From positions 124,001-188,000 of the forward strand of contig CAJQUW010014772.1 in NCBI GenBank assembly GCA_907163375.1: a DNA stretch of 64,000 nucleotides, read 5' to 3'. Positions 11,747 through 21,669 of the stretch are shown here, one piece after another. Position numbers and translations under genes: made by a program. Below the pieces are notes generated by a model. That model ran no database searches. It saw only the letters and a list, made by a program, of their open reading frames with translations, and had not been told where the DNA came from. The stretch is from Prostheceraeus crozeri. Lineage: Eukaryota; Platyhelminthes; Polycladida; Euryleptidae. Within the stretch, counting starts at the first letter, position 1; every line of letters begins with the position of its first letter.

Positions 11747-11946
11747 CCCGCTGAGACCTGAGGGGGTCCCCTTGGCCTATCTCCCACACTTCTACTGATT
11801 CAATTGAGATGAGATTACACATGTACATTCATTGTCAAAATGATGATTTTAAATGGGCATGAGCGGTTGATACATCCTCAGCACAAATAGTAAAGTAGAT
11901 AAATATGGCTCCGGGGTCCACTGGACCCCCCTCAGGTCTCTGAGGG
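11747..11946. mobile_element. 200-bp MITE with piggyBac-like termini
   Basis: The left end is CCCGCTGAGACCTGAGGGGG and the right end is its near-perfect inverse. Each terminus can itself fold, since CCTCAG and CTGAGG face each other. Flanks are CTACA and CTAA, so a TTAA target is not preserved on both sides. A third end of the same type stands at 8184 directly after TTAA. Confidence 0.6.
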
Positions 11947-12411
11947 CTAAAGCAACTCTTCAGCGATATTGAGCAAATGAATCGCAACTCATGTACAAAG
12001 CTATTATGAAACTTTTTTGAGAGAAAGTATAGGCTTCGAAAATGCATGCTAATAATTTCAACGCATAAGAAAAATTACATTACATACATGTAGGCTATGT
12101 CAAATAACATGTTCAAGCACATATAGGTAGGCCTGCTCTTAAATCATGTTGGGTCACCAACGGTCGACCGAAGACTAATTGGATTAATCAGCCGACCGGT
12201 CTTCAAAATTTATGCTAAAACATTAAACAGATTGTCAAAAAAGAATGATTTTTTAATTTAAAACTAAATTGATTGTCGATTGTACATGTACATAGAAATC
12301 CTAGTATGATTAAGGTGGACCATAAATCAGTGAAGAATGGACAATCACAATCTCTCGGAATCAGCGTTTCGCTCTAGAAGGTAAATTTAATCCATAGAGC
12401 ATGAATATACG

Positions 12412-13211
12412 GGTAGAGTTTCGACTCAAAAGTATATGCATACCGTGAAAATTTTTTTATGGAAAGATTCAGTTTTTTGAGGAGATTACGTTCCTGTAGT
12501 CCAAAAAAATATTTGAGCAGTTTTGAAAAAGCTAAATTTTTGTCAATTTATATACTACCAAGATGACGTCTTCTATGTAAGTAGTACGAAGCAAGTTGGA
12601 TATCAAAAGGAATGAATATTTGCTAACAAGCATCGTAACTAAGCGGAAATGAAGCCGATTGTCAAGGGAATTTCATGATCCGTATTATTATGGACGTTTT
12701 CATAAAAAAGTCGAGATAGTTTTGTGCTTTCTTGGCTGAAATTAATTGTTTTCAATTCTATTTTCACCGGCATGAATTTATGATTCACTAAATTTATGTT
12801 TTACTTCATGAATCTGAATATTGATGTGGACCCATTTGCATCTTTCAAAGTTAATTGAAATCATTGTCTTTGAATATGTGATTTTGTTGTGCCAGTAGCA
12901 GGTTGCCTATGATATGATCACGCTTAAGAAAGTACTCTTGAGGTTGAGCATGAAAGTAATAGCAACCCATCGAATTGCTAATTCAACAAACATTGAATCT
13001 CCAGGGCTGTCATGATACTGAGAATCTGCAAAATGCCATCATTCCTTCTGCATTACAATAATAATCAGCCAATTCCGTTGTAATTTCTTCAAAACTGCAA
13101 AAATTTGCATATCTCACATTTTGTAACAATTGCCATCTATATCCTCCTCGAGTTCATTTGATAAAATCAAAAGTGTATACACATTGGGGATTTAATAAAT
13201 GCGGAGTTACC
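12412..13211 (+). repeat. TA-flanked 0.8-kb repeat, copy 2
   Basis: A full-length copy, inverted relative to 2223-3014. It starts GGTAGAGTTTCGACTC and ends in GGAGTTACC followed by TA. Divergence from copy 1 is moderate, with many substitutions and small indels, so it is not a recent local duplication. No coding capacity is retained. Confidence 0.75.
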
Positions 13212-13224
13212 TATGATTGGATCC

Positions 13225-14480
13225 TTGCGGAATGACGAGAAAGATTTATATCATAAATCCCTGCATGTCTTGTAGTAAGCATAGTATACGAAACGCAGTG
13301 AAGCAAAGGACATTGACATGCAGGGACATGGAAATAACTGATGTTCAACTTTCTCCTAAAATCATGATGTCAGGTTCAGAATATGAAATTAGCTAGTGAG
13401 ACAAATGGGCACAATTTCATTTCATGTGTTATGTTTGCAGAAACATCAGTCAAAAGAGTCATGTGTTTATGATAACTTCACGATATCACTCATTTGTCTA
13501 AGCCTGATGACCTGTATATCAAAAGAGAGCTCAGAAGGTGCTCTTTCTTTTCGTATCTGATTCATTATAATCCTCATATGCTTTCCTATTGAAAAATTGT
13601 GATTTGCAAATTGAGCGATTTTCATCTTTTGAGCACTTCTCAGCAAATACAATAACGTATACAAGTCTTTCATAGCTCATTTTGAAGCTGAGAATACAAG
13701 CTCTCGAATGGTGCATGACACGCTATTGTGCGACGCGATTGGAGGACATGAGAATCGAATGAACTTTTATGATTTTTATTTTTTTAATGATCAGCTCTAA
13801 AAGATCCATTTGACATGTCTGCCAACAAGACAATATACCTGTTCATTAATTACTTAAAAGAGCTTCTACCAAAATGGTCCATGTCTTGATTGGAATTGAG
13901 TGAACGTTGACTTAATTCAAACGTTAGTCCTTTTGAATTTCTTTAGGTAGAGATGATTATCTTCACACAGCATAACAAATTATAAATGATGTAGACACAT
14001 TTAATGAATATCAATTTGTATGCTGAATCATTTACATGTCCTTGCAGCTTCAAAGTATTTAATGAATTTATTATTTTATAATGATGCAACTGCTGTACAT
14101 GTAGCATCGGTCAATTTTCATAAAGATTGCGTTATATTTAATAGAAACATGCAGAACCCTGAAGCATTGGCTTTTCTTACTACTATACAATATCATTGAT
14201 AGTTGAAAAAACAAGAGTCATGCATGACTGAGCATGAATCCTAAATCTACACAATTGCTTTTTGAAATTCATTTTGCAATAGTCTTGTTTTAACATCGAA
14301 GCCTGAAAATGCAATTAATGCTCCATGAACATATTGCTAATTTTATACATTTTAAAAATGAATAAAGATTGTGCAGACCTATAGGATTTGAGCAATAGCT
14401 TGCACAGTAGTAATCCAAGGAATAAGATATTCTTTAATTCTGTAGACATTTTAATGACATCCGAAATAATTTAGTAGTCG
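13225..14480. other. Intron 1 of gene A, no gene seen
   Basis: AT-rich sequence without recognisable exon or transposon ends. The overlapping minus-strand frames at 13467-13716 show no family features. The last few hundred bases might hold the missing 5' part of the Penelope-like element, but nothing readable was found. Confidence 0.4.
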
Positions 14481-14491
14481 AGGAAGTTCCA

Positions 14492-15067
14492 ATGTTTGCC
14501 ATTAAAATATCTATAAAGTTCAAAATGTCCCATTCTTTGGATTACTTTGTGGTTAATATGCAAATCCTAAACTGCATGTTATACGATACCAAAGCTGTTA
14601 GTTTATCCATGGGCAATCCAGTTTCACCCCAAGCAGCAATCATCTTCATGAATTACGTTGAACAGAGCATAATATCAGATTATGGAGACGTTAACATTTA
14701 CTGGAAGAGATACATACATGTAGATGACATTTTCATCATTTACCCTGCTCATATTGATTGTATAGATATCCTATACATTGCTAACCAAATGCATCAAGCC
14801 ATAAACTTCACAATCTGCTTACCTGACTCTGATGGATTTCTACCTTATTTGGATTGTGAAGTCAGGTTAACAGACAATCAACCCCCGAAGTTCAGTACTC
14901 GTCTATATATCAAAGACTGTCATAGTGGAGTGATCCATCATTGGAAGTCGAACTCATCTGTCGCTACAAAAAGAGCTATTGTGATTGGAGAACTCCGCCG
15001 AGCACGTTTCAGGTCAACTGAAGATTACATGGACTATTCGAGGGACAAAGTGATTCAAAGGTTTTGA
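14492..15067 (+). pseudogene. PLE reverse transcriptase fragment
   Basis: It carries SLSMGNPVSPQAA, the PLE version of the RT motif MG.P.SP, and YIHVDDIF, a variant of Y.DD with the two catalytic Asp residues. FLPYLDCEV follows, a motif commonly seen after the palm in PLEs. The fingers and the start of the palm are missing. The protein would copy PLE RNA into DNA. Confidence 0.8.
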
Positions 15068-15651
15068 ACAATGGATATCCAAGATCATTCCTCAACAGAA
15101 TCATCAGGCAGTTTAAAGTCAACAATGTCAACGATAAGCCGAAACGTCTTTTTATCAAGTGCCCCTTCATTTCCGAAAATATAAAAAGACAAATGTTGAA
15201 CACTGTAAGAAGGACTGGCCTAAAAGATAAAGTTTTCATCAGCTTCTCAAATCGGTCAATGAAACGGCATTTCCGTCCACCGAAAGAACCTACTTTCTGT
15301 GATCAGTCGTGCAAAAGCTGCCGGTATACTGCCAAGCCAAACTTGTGCCATACCAAAGGAGTAGTTTACAAAATTGTCTGCAGAATTTGTGGGATGGTAT
15401 ACATAGGCGAGACTCAGAGAATGATCAAGTCAAGAATTTTGGAGCATTTGAATCCGAATAATAGCTCTAGTCACGTGGCCTTGCATGCTAGGAATGAACA
15501 CGCCAACAACATTGACTTTGAATGGTCACTTCTTCATACCGGCCTACATTATATGAACAGACGACGAACTCTAGAATCTATGTATATCAAACAGTTTCCT
15601 ATGCATATGCTAATGAATGGGTGCACCGGTGCTTCTCTATGTGTTGTCTAA
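15064..15651 (+). pseudogene. PLE GIY-YIG endonuclease fragment
   Basis: The GIY-YIG module reads VVYKIVC..CGMVYIGETQR followed by IKSRILEHL, with the conserved Arg and the later Glu region. Upstream, FCDQSCKSCRY holds a Cys cluster like the zinc-binding linker before the nuclease in PLEs. The nuclease is the domain that opens the target DNA. The C-terminus ends normally at 15651. Confidence 0.85.
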
Positions 15652-15844
15652 TATTTTTTCACACAGTATTGTTATTGGGAGTGTTTTAACGTCCCTACTT
15701 CATTTTCTTAATTGCTCATGTTACTTTTATTTCATATTAGTAGTAATATTGTAGATCACATTCACCATAATTGCTTCCTATATCTTTATCGATTGACTGT
15801 CCGTTGTTCATATTGCTCTGCACTGATTGATTGCATGCATTTAT

Positions 15845-15882
15845 CACACCTTGACAAAGCCGTAAGGCGAAAATTTGGTGGC
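15845..15882 (+). ncRNA. Hammerhead-like ribozyme motif of the PLE (degenerate)
   Basis: After CACC comes TTGACAA (the CUGANGA core, two changes), a GCC-GTAA-GGC hairpin in the place of stem II, then GAAA, and GGTG that can pair with the CACC as stem I. Minimal hammerhead ribozymes with very short stem III are known from PLE terminal repeats. The core changes suggest that it no longer cleaves. No folding or activity test was possible. Confidence 0.55.
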
Positions 15883-15905
15883 TATTAATATGAATGTGTA
15901 CCCGA

Positions 15906-16759
15906 AGAAGAAATTACTTTTCTGAAAATGCAACAGCCCGGGTACGAGGAGAACCCAACCTTCCTTAGATACCAAAGCTGCTTGCGAAACCAAAGTAAAC
16001 AGAGAATAACAAACGATCAAAATTGTTTATTAATGTTAGAGACGCGTGAGACCGATAAAGCTAATTTAATAAGCGATTCCAATAATTACTTGTATTTCGA
16101 CTATTACGATTTGAGTTACCAATCTGCCGTTTAATACAGTTTAATTACAGGCACTGACGATCTTAACTAACAACAACTACATGCACATTGCTAAGCTCAG
16201 AATTCAAATTAAACAATATGGAGATATAGAACATAGACACACCGTGATGAATTCTAACATAGAAGGATAAGTTAAAACAGATATCGAGTCTGTCTTTTCA
16301 TTCTTAACAACTTATGTTAACCGGAAGACAATATAAATCCGATTTGACATTTCCGATAACTGTCAAGATAGAACGTTTTCGGCTTGTTTAAGATGTTGAT
16401 TTTGTTCAAATTGGTCAATTTCGATTAACTTACCAACATATTACAAACCGGCTGATGTTCGGTCAGTTTGGAAAAATACTGACAATCAGCACGCTCCTGA
16501 TCATCAAAAATCGGGCCTGTTATAACCCTGAAGGATGATGCTAGAACAAACTGGCACGGGACCAGGTCCTTTAGTGTCACTGTCCATAACAATGACCATC
16601 AATTGATCCCAATCTCATTGCTGAATAGTCAACTGGTGCAGGTATTTCCAACTTGCAGACAATATTATGTTTACATGTCAATCAAAATCTCCTGTATTCA
16701 CAATTTCTATAGCTTTAATTGATTGGTACTGTTTTGCATATTTCTATGTAACGTTTCAG
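15906..16759. other. End of intron 1 of gene A
   Basis: An open frame of 68 codons at 15928-16134 follows the hammerhead-like motif (starts MQQPGYEENPTF). It might be the start of a second, tandem PLE copy, but the match is not established. The rest shows no recognisable gene up to the TTTCAG acceptor at 16754-16759. Confidence 0.35.
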
Positions 16760-17176
16760 CGGTTTCGATGGTTTACAAACATTCGGAGGAGCTTATGAAT
16801 TGGTCCGACGCTGCTGCGTTCTGCAATAAATATCCTTGCCAAACACTTGCCCGATTTTCTTCAGAAGAAGACGTCCAGCAATTATGGAATTACTTTGCAG
16901 GCGACAGTGCGCAGAATATCTCGTACGTATGGACAATTGCCTATAAGAAAAGAGAAATTGTTGGCTGTAAAGTAGTGTATTCTAAAGCAGAAGCTGTTGG
17001 ATTATTGGAATGGTCATCTGGTGATCCTTTTAGCGCCGCACGGTTTATAGAGCTGGACTCATTAATATGTGGACGCATGTATTTTGAAGCATATGTTCAA
17101 CAAGATCAGCTGCATGTAGTCGAAGCATTGCTTCCCTTTAGCTACAGCCCTTCCAAGATCTGCATGGTTGAACGTG
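16760..17176 (+). CDS. Lectin-like gene A, exon 2: first C-type-lectin-like domain
   Basis: The exon lies between a TTTCAG acceptor and a GTAAGT donor (17177), phase 1 at both ends, 417 nt. It encodes SMVYKHSEELMNWSDAAAFC and LARFSSEEDVQQLWNYF, which is the W..A..FC...LA.FSSEED core of a C-type-lectin fold. It continues to CKVV, a second Cys pair region and KICM near the end. The cysteines match those of B exon 2 (42368-42799). The usual WND and EPN sugar-binding motifs are not evident, so calcium-dependent sugar binding is doubtful. The in-frame ATG at about 16723 lies before the acceptor and is not taken as the start. Predicted extracellular. Confidence 0.75.
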
Positions 17177-17199
17177 GTAAGTTTAAATACACTAATTTC

Positions 17200-17570
17200 T
17201 GACTCACAAACTTTCAAAATTTCAATATTCAATTAAAATCCATTTAAATATCTATTCGATCAATATATTTGATTTTTTCGCTTTATTTAAATTTAGTTGT
17301 AATTGTCAAGGACTTTTGCTTTGTTTAACTTTATGGAGCAGGAATGAGCAACAGGTGCATGTTGGTGGTAAGCAGCTTGGTCAGGCATCGATCTAAGTCA
17401 GCTGATAGATCTTAAGAGTAATGAAATTACCGAAGCTCATGATAGAGTCGAAAGACATTGGAGTCCTTGGTTAAACTCAAAGACAATAGCTTGATGTCTA
17501 TGGATTTTTGAGTTGATTTATATCTTTAACTATCTATGATGCATGACACTCTTTAGCGAATATCATCCAC
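17200..17570. other. Intron 2 of gene A, left part
   Basis: AT-rich intron sequence with no recognisable element before the minisatellite. Confidence 0.5.
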
Positions 17571-17571
17571 C

Positions 17572-17866
17572 TGTCGATGAAATGACTCAAATCCATGAGA
17601 TCTGCGTGTCGATGAAATGACTCAAATCCATGAGATCTGCGTGTCGATGAAATGACTCAAATCCATGAGAACTACGTGTCGATGAAATGACTCAAATCCA
17701 TGAGATCTGCGTGTCGATGAAATGACTCAAATCCATGAGATCTGCGTGTCGATGAAATGACTGAAATCCATGATATCTACGTGTCGATGAAGTGACTCAA
17801 ATCCATGAGATCTGCGTGTCGATGAAATGACTCAAATCCATGATATCTACGTGTCGATAAAAAGAC
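17572..17866 (+). repeat. 35-bp minisatellite in intron 2 of gene A
   Basis: Eight full units and one partial unit of a 35-bp repeat start TGTCGATGAAATGACTCAAA, at 17572, 17607, 17642, 17677, 17712, 17747, 17782, 17817 and 17852. Variants differ mainly in the last third (GAGATCTGC, GAGAACTAC or GATATCTAC). The unit length is not a multiple of three and the array is intronic, so it is not coding. High unit identity suggests recent expansion and likely length variation between individuals. Confidence 0.95.
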
Positions 17867-18669
17867 ATTGTTAATGAAGTGAACCACCACCCAGCACCTG
17901 TTATTGTCAATAGCTGGAAGTCTCTATGTGCAGGTACCTCAAAAAAACCACAAAATGCCAAAGTTGTATTTCATATGATAATGCTTTTATTTCATCACTT
18001 TCTCCTATTATTCTGCAAACCTATCCTTTTCAACTTTTTTAATTCTAATTTTCCACTAAATAATTTGAATTTGCTCTTTTTATTCAAATCTTTATATCTA
18101 CCTAATTCTAAATATTATGCATTCATTAGCATACTAACATGTGCATTATCATGGTCTCTCTTATGCTGCGAGCACGAACTCAGGATATGAAATTTTTTTC
18201 TTAATTTCTACTAGACCTGCTGATAAAAGCATGAATCTGCCATCGCTGCGGAAGCCTGCCAAAATATTGAAATTTCAATTGTGTGATCGTCATTAGGAAG
18301 ACATCAGATTTCTGTGAAGAGAGCAGAAGATTATAAATCTCTGTAATAATAAATTGTCATTCTAAAGAAAGTAACGTAACTTTCTTTAGAATCAGGTTTA
18401 TTGACGTAATTATAGTGTTTAAAACTGGCTACAGTTTTGCTCCTATGATATATTCTGAACGTTGTTTACAATGTCTGTCAATTAATTTTTCCACCTTGTT
18501 CATAAACTTGCAATCAGATTAATAAGACTCGACATATCGAATAAAAAAATGACAGCATTATTTACAGGCTTAGGAAGCAGATCTTTTCGTTCCTTATTTT
18601 TTGTCTGATATTCACCTTTATCACCTTTATCTTTAAATCTGTTGTAATTCCCATTTCATGCATTTTCAG
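17867..18669. other. Intron 2 of gene A, right part
   Basis: Contains a perfect short inverted repeat at 18359-18392 (ATTCTAAAGAAAGT and its inverse around AACGTA). The 103-codon frame at 17879-18190 starts at a GTG next to the minisatellite and is rich in Leu/Phe because the strand is pyrimidine-rich; it is not supported as a gene. Confidence 0.45.
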
Positions 18670-19089
18670 ATGATGGTAGCCGCCGCTACGCACTCATAGC
18701 AGACGATTTCTTCTCTGGATGCTCTTCAGTAGGCGGAACTGGTGCACGCTTTGATAATGAAGAGGATGTAGCGCAAATCAAAGAAACTCTAAAAACAAAA
18801 GGGGTCGTGGGAAAGAGATATGCAATACGTTTAGTAAAGAAAAAACAATTTGTATGGGATGAATCTTCAGCAGCATCATGTGTTCAAGTGCCCTCCGATC
18901 AATACGCATCGGAAATCAAATACTTCGACCGCTCTCTTTTCCCGGCAATAAAAGACAACGTATTGCTATTCGGTGCAGGAAGATCATGTCAGACGTGTCT
19001 ACGGTTCAGTGTGCATTATGAGCAGAGATTGAATCTGATTTCTGATTCATGTGAAAGCAAATATCACGCACTGTGTCAATGTTCTGATG
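18670..19089 (+). CDS. Lectin-like gene A, exon 3: second C-type-lectin-like domain
   Basis: Between a TTTTCAG acceptor and a GTAAAT donor (19090), phase 1-1, exactly 420 nt, as in B exon 3. It reads RRYALIADDFFSGCSS, GARFDNEEDVAQI, AASCVQV, RSCQTCLRF and ESKYHALCQC. The Cys pattern and the final C.C match the paralogue (NECVQV, GNCYKC, HATCEC), fitting a C-type-lectin-like fold without the classic calcium-site motifs. If the donor is not used, the frame runs on for about 27 codons to a stop at 19170-19172, adding a hydrophobic stretch (TIPLLLFLINSIIPIINKLV). Confidence 0.75.
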
Positions 19090-19533
19090 GTAAATATTTC
19101 AATACTATTCCATTATTACTTTTCCTTATCAATTCCATCATTCCGATAATCAATAAACTTGTTTGTCAATAGTTTCAAATATGTGCAGAAGGTAAGTAAT
19201 GAATGATCGTATTCCTGATGAATTCTTATGTAAGGTGTGACGTCCTTTGTTGAGTCTTAAGGTCCATTCACGTCGGACGCGTCTGACAGGGTCCTTAGCG
19301 TCTGACGCCTTCGGTGTCGTTGTTCGGTGGTGAACAGCGCACCAAAGTGCTAAGTTGCATGCAATTAGTAAAGAAAATGGTAATCTGGAAATCCCATGAG
19401 ATGCGGCGTGGAAATGGGACAGATTCATTTTCACATGGGGTGGACACGGATGAATTCGACATCAAATCTTAATTCTTCAGTATTTCTTTGTATTCACCTG
19501 AGTATAGGCGAAATCATAGAGTAGGGATATATA

Positions 19534-19716
19534 GGTAAAGTGTCGACGCAAAAAAGTATCTGTATACAGTGAAAATTTTTATATCAAAAGATTCAGGTTC
19601 TTGCGGAGATTACGTTCCCGTGGTCCAAAACATTTTTTGAGTAGTTTTGAAAAAGTCAAAATTTTGCAAATTTATATACTACCTAGATGACGTCCTCTTT
19701 ATAAGTAGCATGAAAC
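19534..19716 (+). repeat. TA-flanked repeat, end fragment (copy 3)
   Basis: It starts GGTAAAGTGTCGACG after TA, aligned with the left end of 12412-13211, and follows it for about 180 bp (for example GGAGATTACGTTCC and TATATACTACC) before similarity stops. It is a truncated copy in the same orientation as copy 2. Confidence 0.7.
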
Positions 19717-19734
19717 AAAAATGAAAAAAATGCA

Positions 19735-20130
19735 AGCTATTTCCAAACACAACTTTCCTTTCAATATATAGAGAGCATAATCAAAATGATGGTGTGTTAA
19801 GATGATAACTTTGTCTTCTTAAAACTATCCAAGGAAAAGCAGCAAAGTGAAATTTTAAGAGCAGAAATGTTTTAAGCAGCATGCAAAACCTAGTGTTAAA
19901 TTTTTGTGCAGAAAGTCTTTGACAGTTCGTTTCCTTGACTTTCAAGCTGTCAGAGGCTATTGAATTTTCGACAAAAATTTTAGCAGAAACCCAGACTTTA
20001 GATGTTGCTGTTATTTTAAGTTTTATTTTGTGGTTTTTCCCTGGACGGTTTTGAAAAGACCAGTTTGGAGACTATTTCACAAAAAGACCATTTTCACTTG
20101 ATACCGCTATCGTGAGATAAAATGATAAGA
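19735..20130. other. Downstream of gene A exon 3, no gene seen
   Basis: AT-rich, no exon or element recognised. Confidence 0.4.
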
Positions 20131-20133
20131 CAA

Positions 20134-20431
20134 AGAATTTCTGCAGGGAGCAAGGTCGAAAATGAGACTTCCACCGAATGATGTGCACCTCATAGTCCGG
20201 CAGCCAGCACGAGTTTCTGCAGGGAATGAGGCCACCCCATGCTTACTACGAATCTGCGAGTCTGCCGAGTACTAGTTAGTTCCTCTTCTTGTCAGTCAGA
20301 ATCAAAGAAAACACATGTAAATCTAATGGGACGCAGATTACAGTTTTGGTTAAAATGAAATTTCTATGTTTTCGCATATTTAGCGAAAAATTCTAAGCCC
20401 AAAGTCATAATTTTTGACATAGAATGTCTTA
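20134..20431 (+). repeat. Dispersed repeat, solo copy (family of the 22.9-24.1 kb foldback)
   Basis: It shares words such as GAGTTTCTGCAGGGAA, ACTCGGCAG-type, CTTCTTGTCAG and AAAACACATGTA with the arms of the inverted-repeat element at 22879-24065. Within this copy the end segment is partly duplicated. Related pieces also lie at about 51290-51422 and 54787-54890. Confidence 0.65.
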
Positions 20432-20804
20432 ATTTTTTAATTTTATAAAAACATCAAAATTTTAAAAATTATAAAAACTGAAAAAGTAAAAAGGGTATTT
20501 ACTTTTTGGAATGGAAATTCCAATATTGTTTCAGTAAGAATGGTCCCACCAACAAGCCTGTTAATTTTGCAGTGGTTCAGTGTGTACACGCAAATTCAGC
20601 TATTGACACAATGGAGGAAGGATCGCTTTAGTTTGCTAGCTGACAACATAGACATGGATTAAAGTCATTAAAAATCAAAAAATAAAATCTATAATTATTG
20701 AAATTGATATGATCCTCGTCTTACATTAAATACTTACGAAATGCAGATTTTATTATTTCAACATTATGATCTGTGTTACTTAATTTCGTATATTTTTGCG
20801 TTTC

Positions 20805-20975
20805 TTGCGTTCGGCTGTTAAGGTAAGTATGAGATGATTGAAAAATGCGTGTGATTGAGCGGAAATCAAGTCATTGTTAATGTCAAGGTCGAATATTCAG
20901 TCTACCATTTTCTATGTGCACAATTCATCTCAATTTCAGGCATATGAGAAATGAGTTCAATAAACACGAATTCGG
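20805..20975 (+). other. Block conserved downstream of both lectin genes (A copy)
   Basis: It reads GCTGTTAAG, then a GTAAGTATGAGATG donor-like start, a stretch with AATGCGTGTGATTGAGCGG, a CAATTTCAG acceptor (20938-20939), then ATATGAG...TTCAATAA. The same order occurs at 55825-55990 after gene B, with AAGGTAAGTACGAGATG and a TTTTTCTAG acceptor. Conserved splice sites in matching order suggest 3' exons of the lectin genes, perhaps a membrane/cytoplasmic tail. I could not find a consistent open frame joining them to exon 3. Confidence 0.5.
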
Positions 20976-21383
20976 AGAAATCATCTCATGTGTTCTTTCA
21001 CTCTGATACTAATTCGCATGATCTCATTTTTAATGCATTTGACGTCCCTCAGAAGGTAAGTGTTGAAATTTTCTTTCATATTCTTCAATTGGTGCCCGAT
21101 GTGTACTTATTGTACGCTTTCAACCCGAATGTTTATGACCACGGCAAAGTTTGCAAACAACATAAAGAGGAGATCAACACACATCGCTCTCAACTTGGTA
21201 AAATGCCTAACGCCTGCAAATTGCGATGAATTCGCCATTATTGGGTTAAGTCTCATATTGCGGACATATCCGCACATCTGAACGGGATGAAATGAAAATA
21301 ATTCGTGTCATAAAAACTATCGATATAGTAGTAATTTTCTGAATATAATTGGCTACTTACATTCTCAGATAATGGAGTACTTA

Positions 21384-21667
21384 CACTGTAAACTCTAGGG
21401 CACGAAATTTCGCTTGAATTAGGCACGAAATTTAGGCATCAATTCTAACCAACACAAGACACGAGAAGGCACGAAGTTCATAGTGCCGAGTTCTTGCCCA
21501 TTAATTTTTCCTTCGATTTCATTGGATAAACAAATATTTGGTTTGGTGCCTATTAGTGCCTAGTGGCGCCTACTGGTGCCTCGAGGCACTAGAAAGGCAC
21601 TAACTAGGCGCTAGCTGGCACGAAATTTCGGGTTCGTGCCTAATTTAGTGCCATGTGGTTTACAGTG
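21384..21667. mobile_element. 284-bp MITE with CACTGTAAAC ends
   Basis: Ends are CACTGTAAAC and GTTTACAGTG with TA on both sides, typical of mariner/Tc1-type MITEs. The subterminal AGGGCACGAAATTTCG faces CGAAATTTCGGGTTCGTGCC, extending the inverted repeat. The interior (about 21547-21612) has many copies of AGTGCCT/AGGCACT. No coding capacity. Confidence 0.8.
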
Positions 21668-21669
21668 TA

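Larger units (their letters stand above)
8184..11946. repeat. Composite repeat zone bounded by piggyBac-like ends
   Basis: At 8180-8183 TTAA is followed by CCCTCAGAGACCTGAGGGGG. The same word in inverted orientation ends at 11946 and is followed by CTAA. TTAA targets and a CCCT start are hallmarks of piggyBac-type elements. The 3.8-kb interval could be one old element, or two independent MITE ends: a 200-bp unit with both ends lies at 11747-11946. Inside are the GTAC-N2-AGCGCCC motif cluster and an inserted hAT-like element. No transposase was recognised. Confidence 0.4.
14486..15905 (+). mobile_element. Penelope-like element (PLE), 5'-truncated and broken
   Basis: The C-terminal part of a PLE reverse transcriptase is followed by a GIY-YIG endonuclease and a 3' region with a hammerhead-like motif. 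This order, RT then GIY-YIG, defines endonuclease-bearing PLEs. The 5' half of the RT is missing and the two coding parts lie in different frames, so the copy is a fossil with about one break plus the truncation. The 3' boundary is approximate. It lies in intron 1 of gene A, in the gene's orientation, about 0.9 kb before the first lectin exon. Confidence 0.85.

Noticed and set aside
16723-16759. ATG at 16723 as the start of gene A
   Set aside because: It lies before a good TTTCAG acceptor, and the paralogue and splice phase point to a separate signal-peptide exon at 3738-3786. The same holds for the ATG at 42343 in gene B.
17879-18190. 103-codon frame as an extra exon of gene A
   Set aside because: Starts at a non-ATG codon next to the minisatellite, composition reflects a pyrimidine-rich strand, and gene B has no counterpart.
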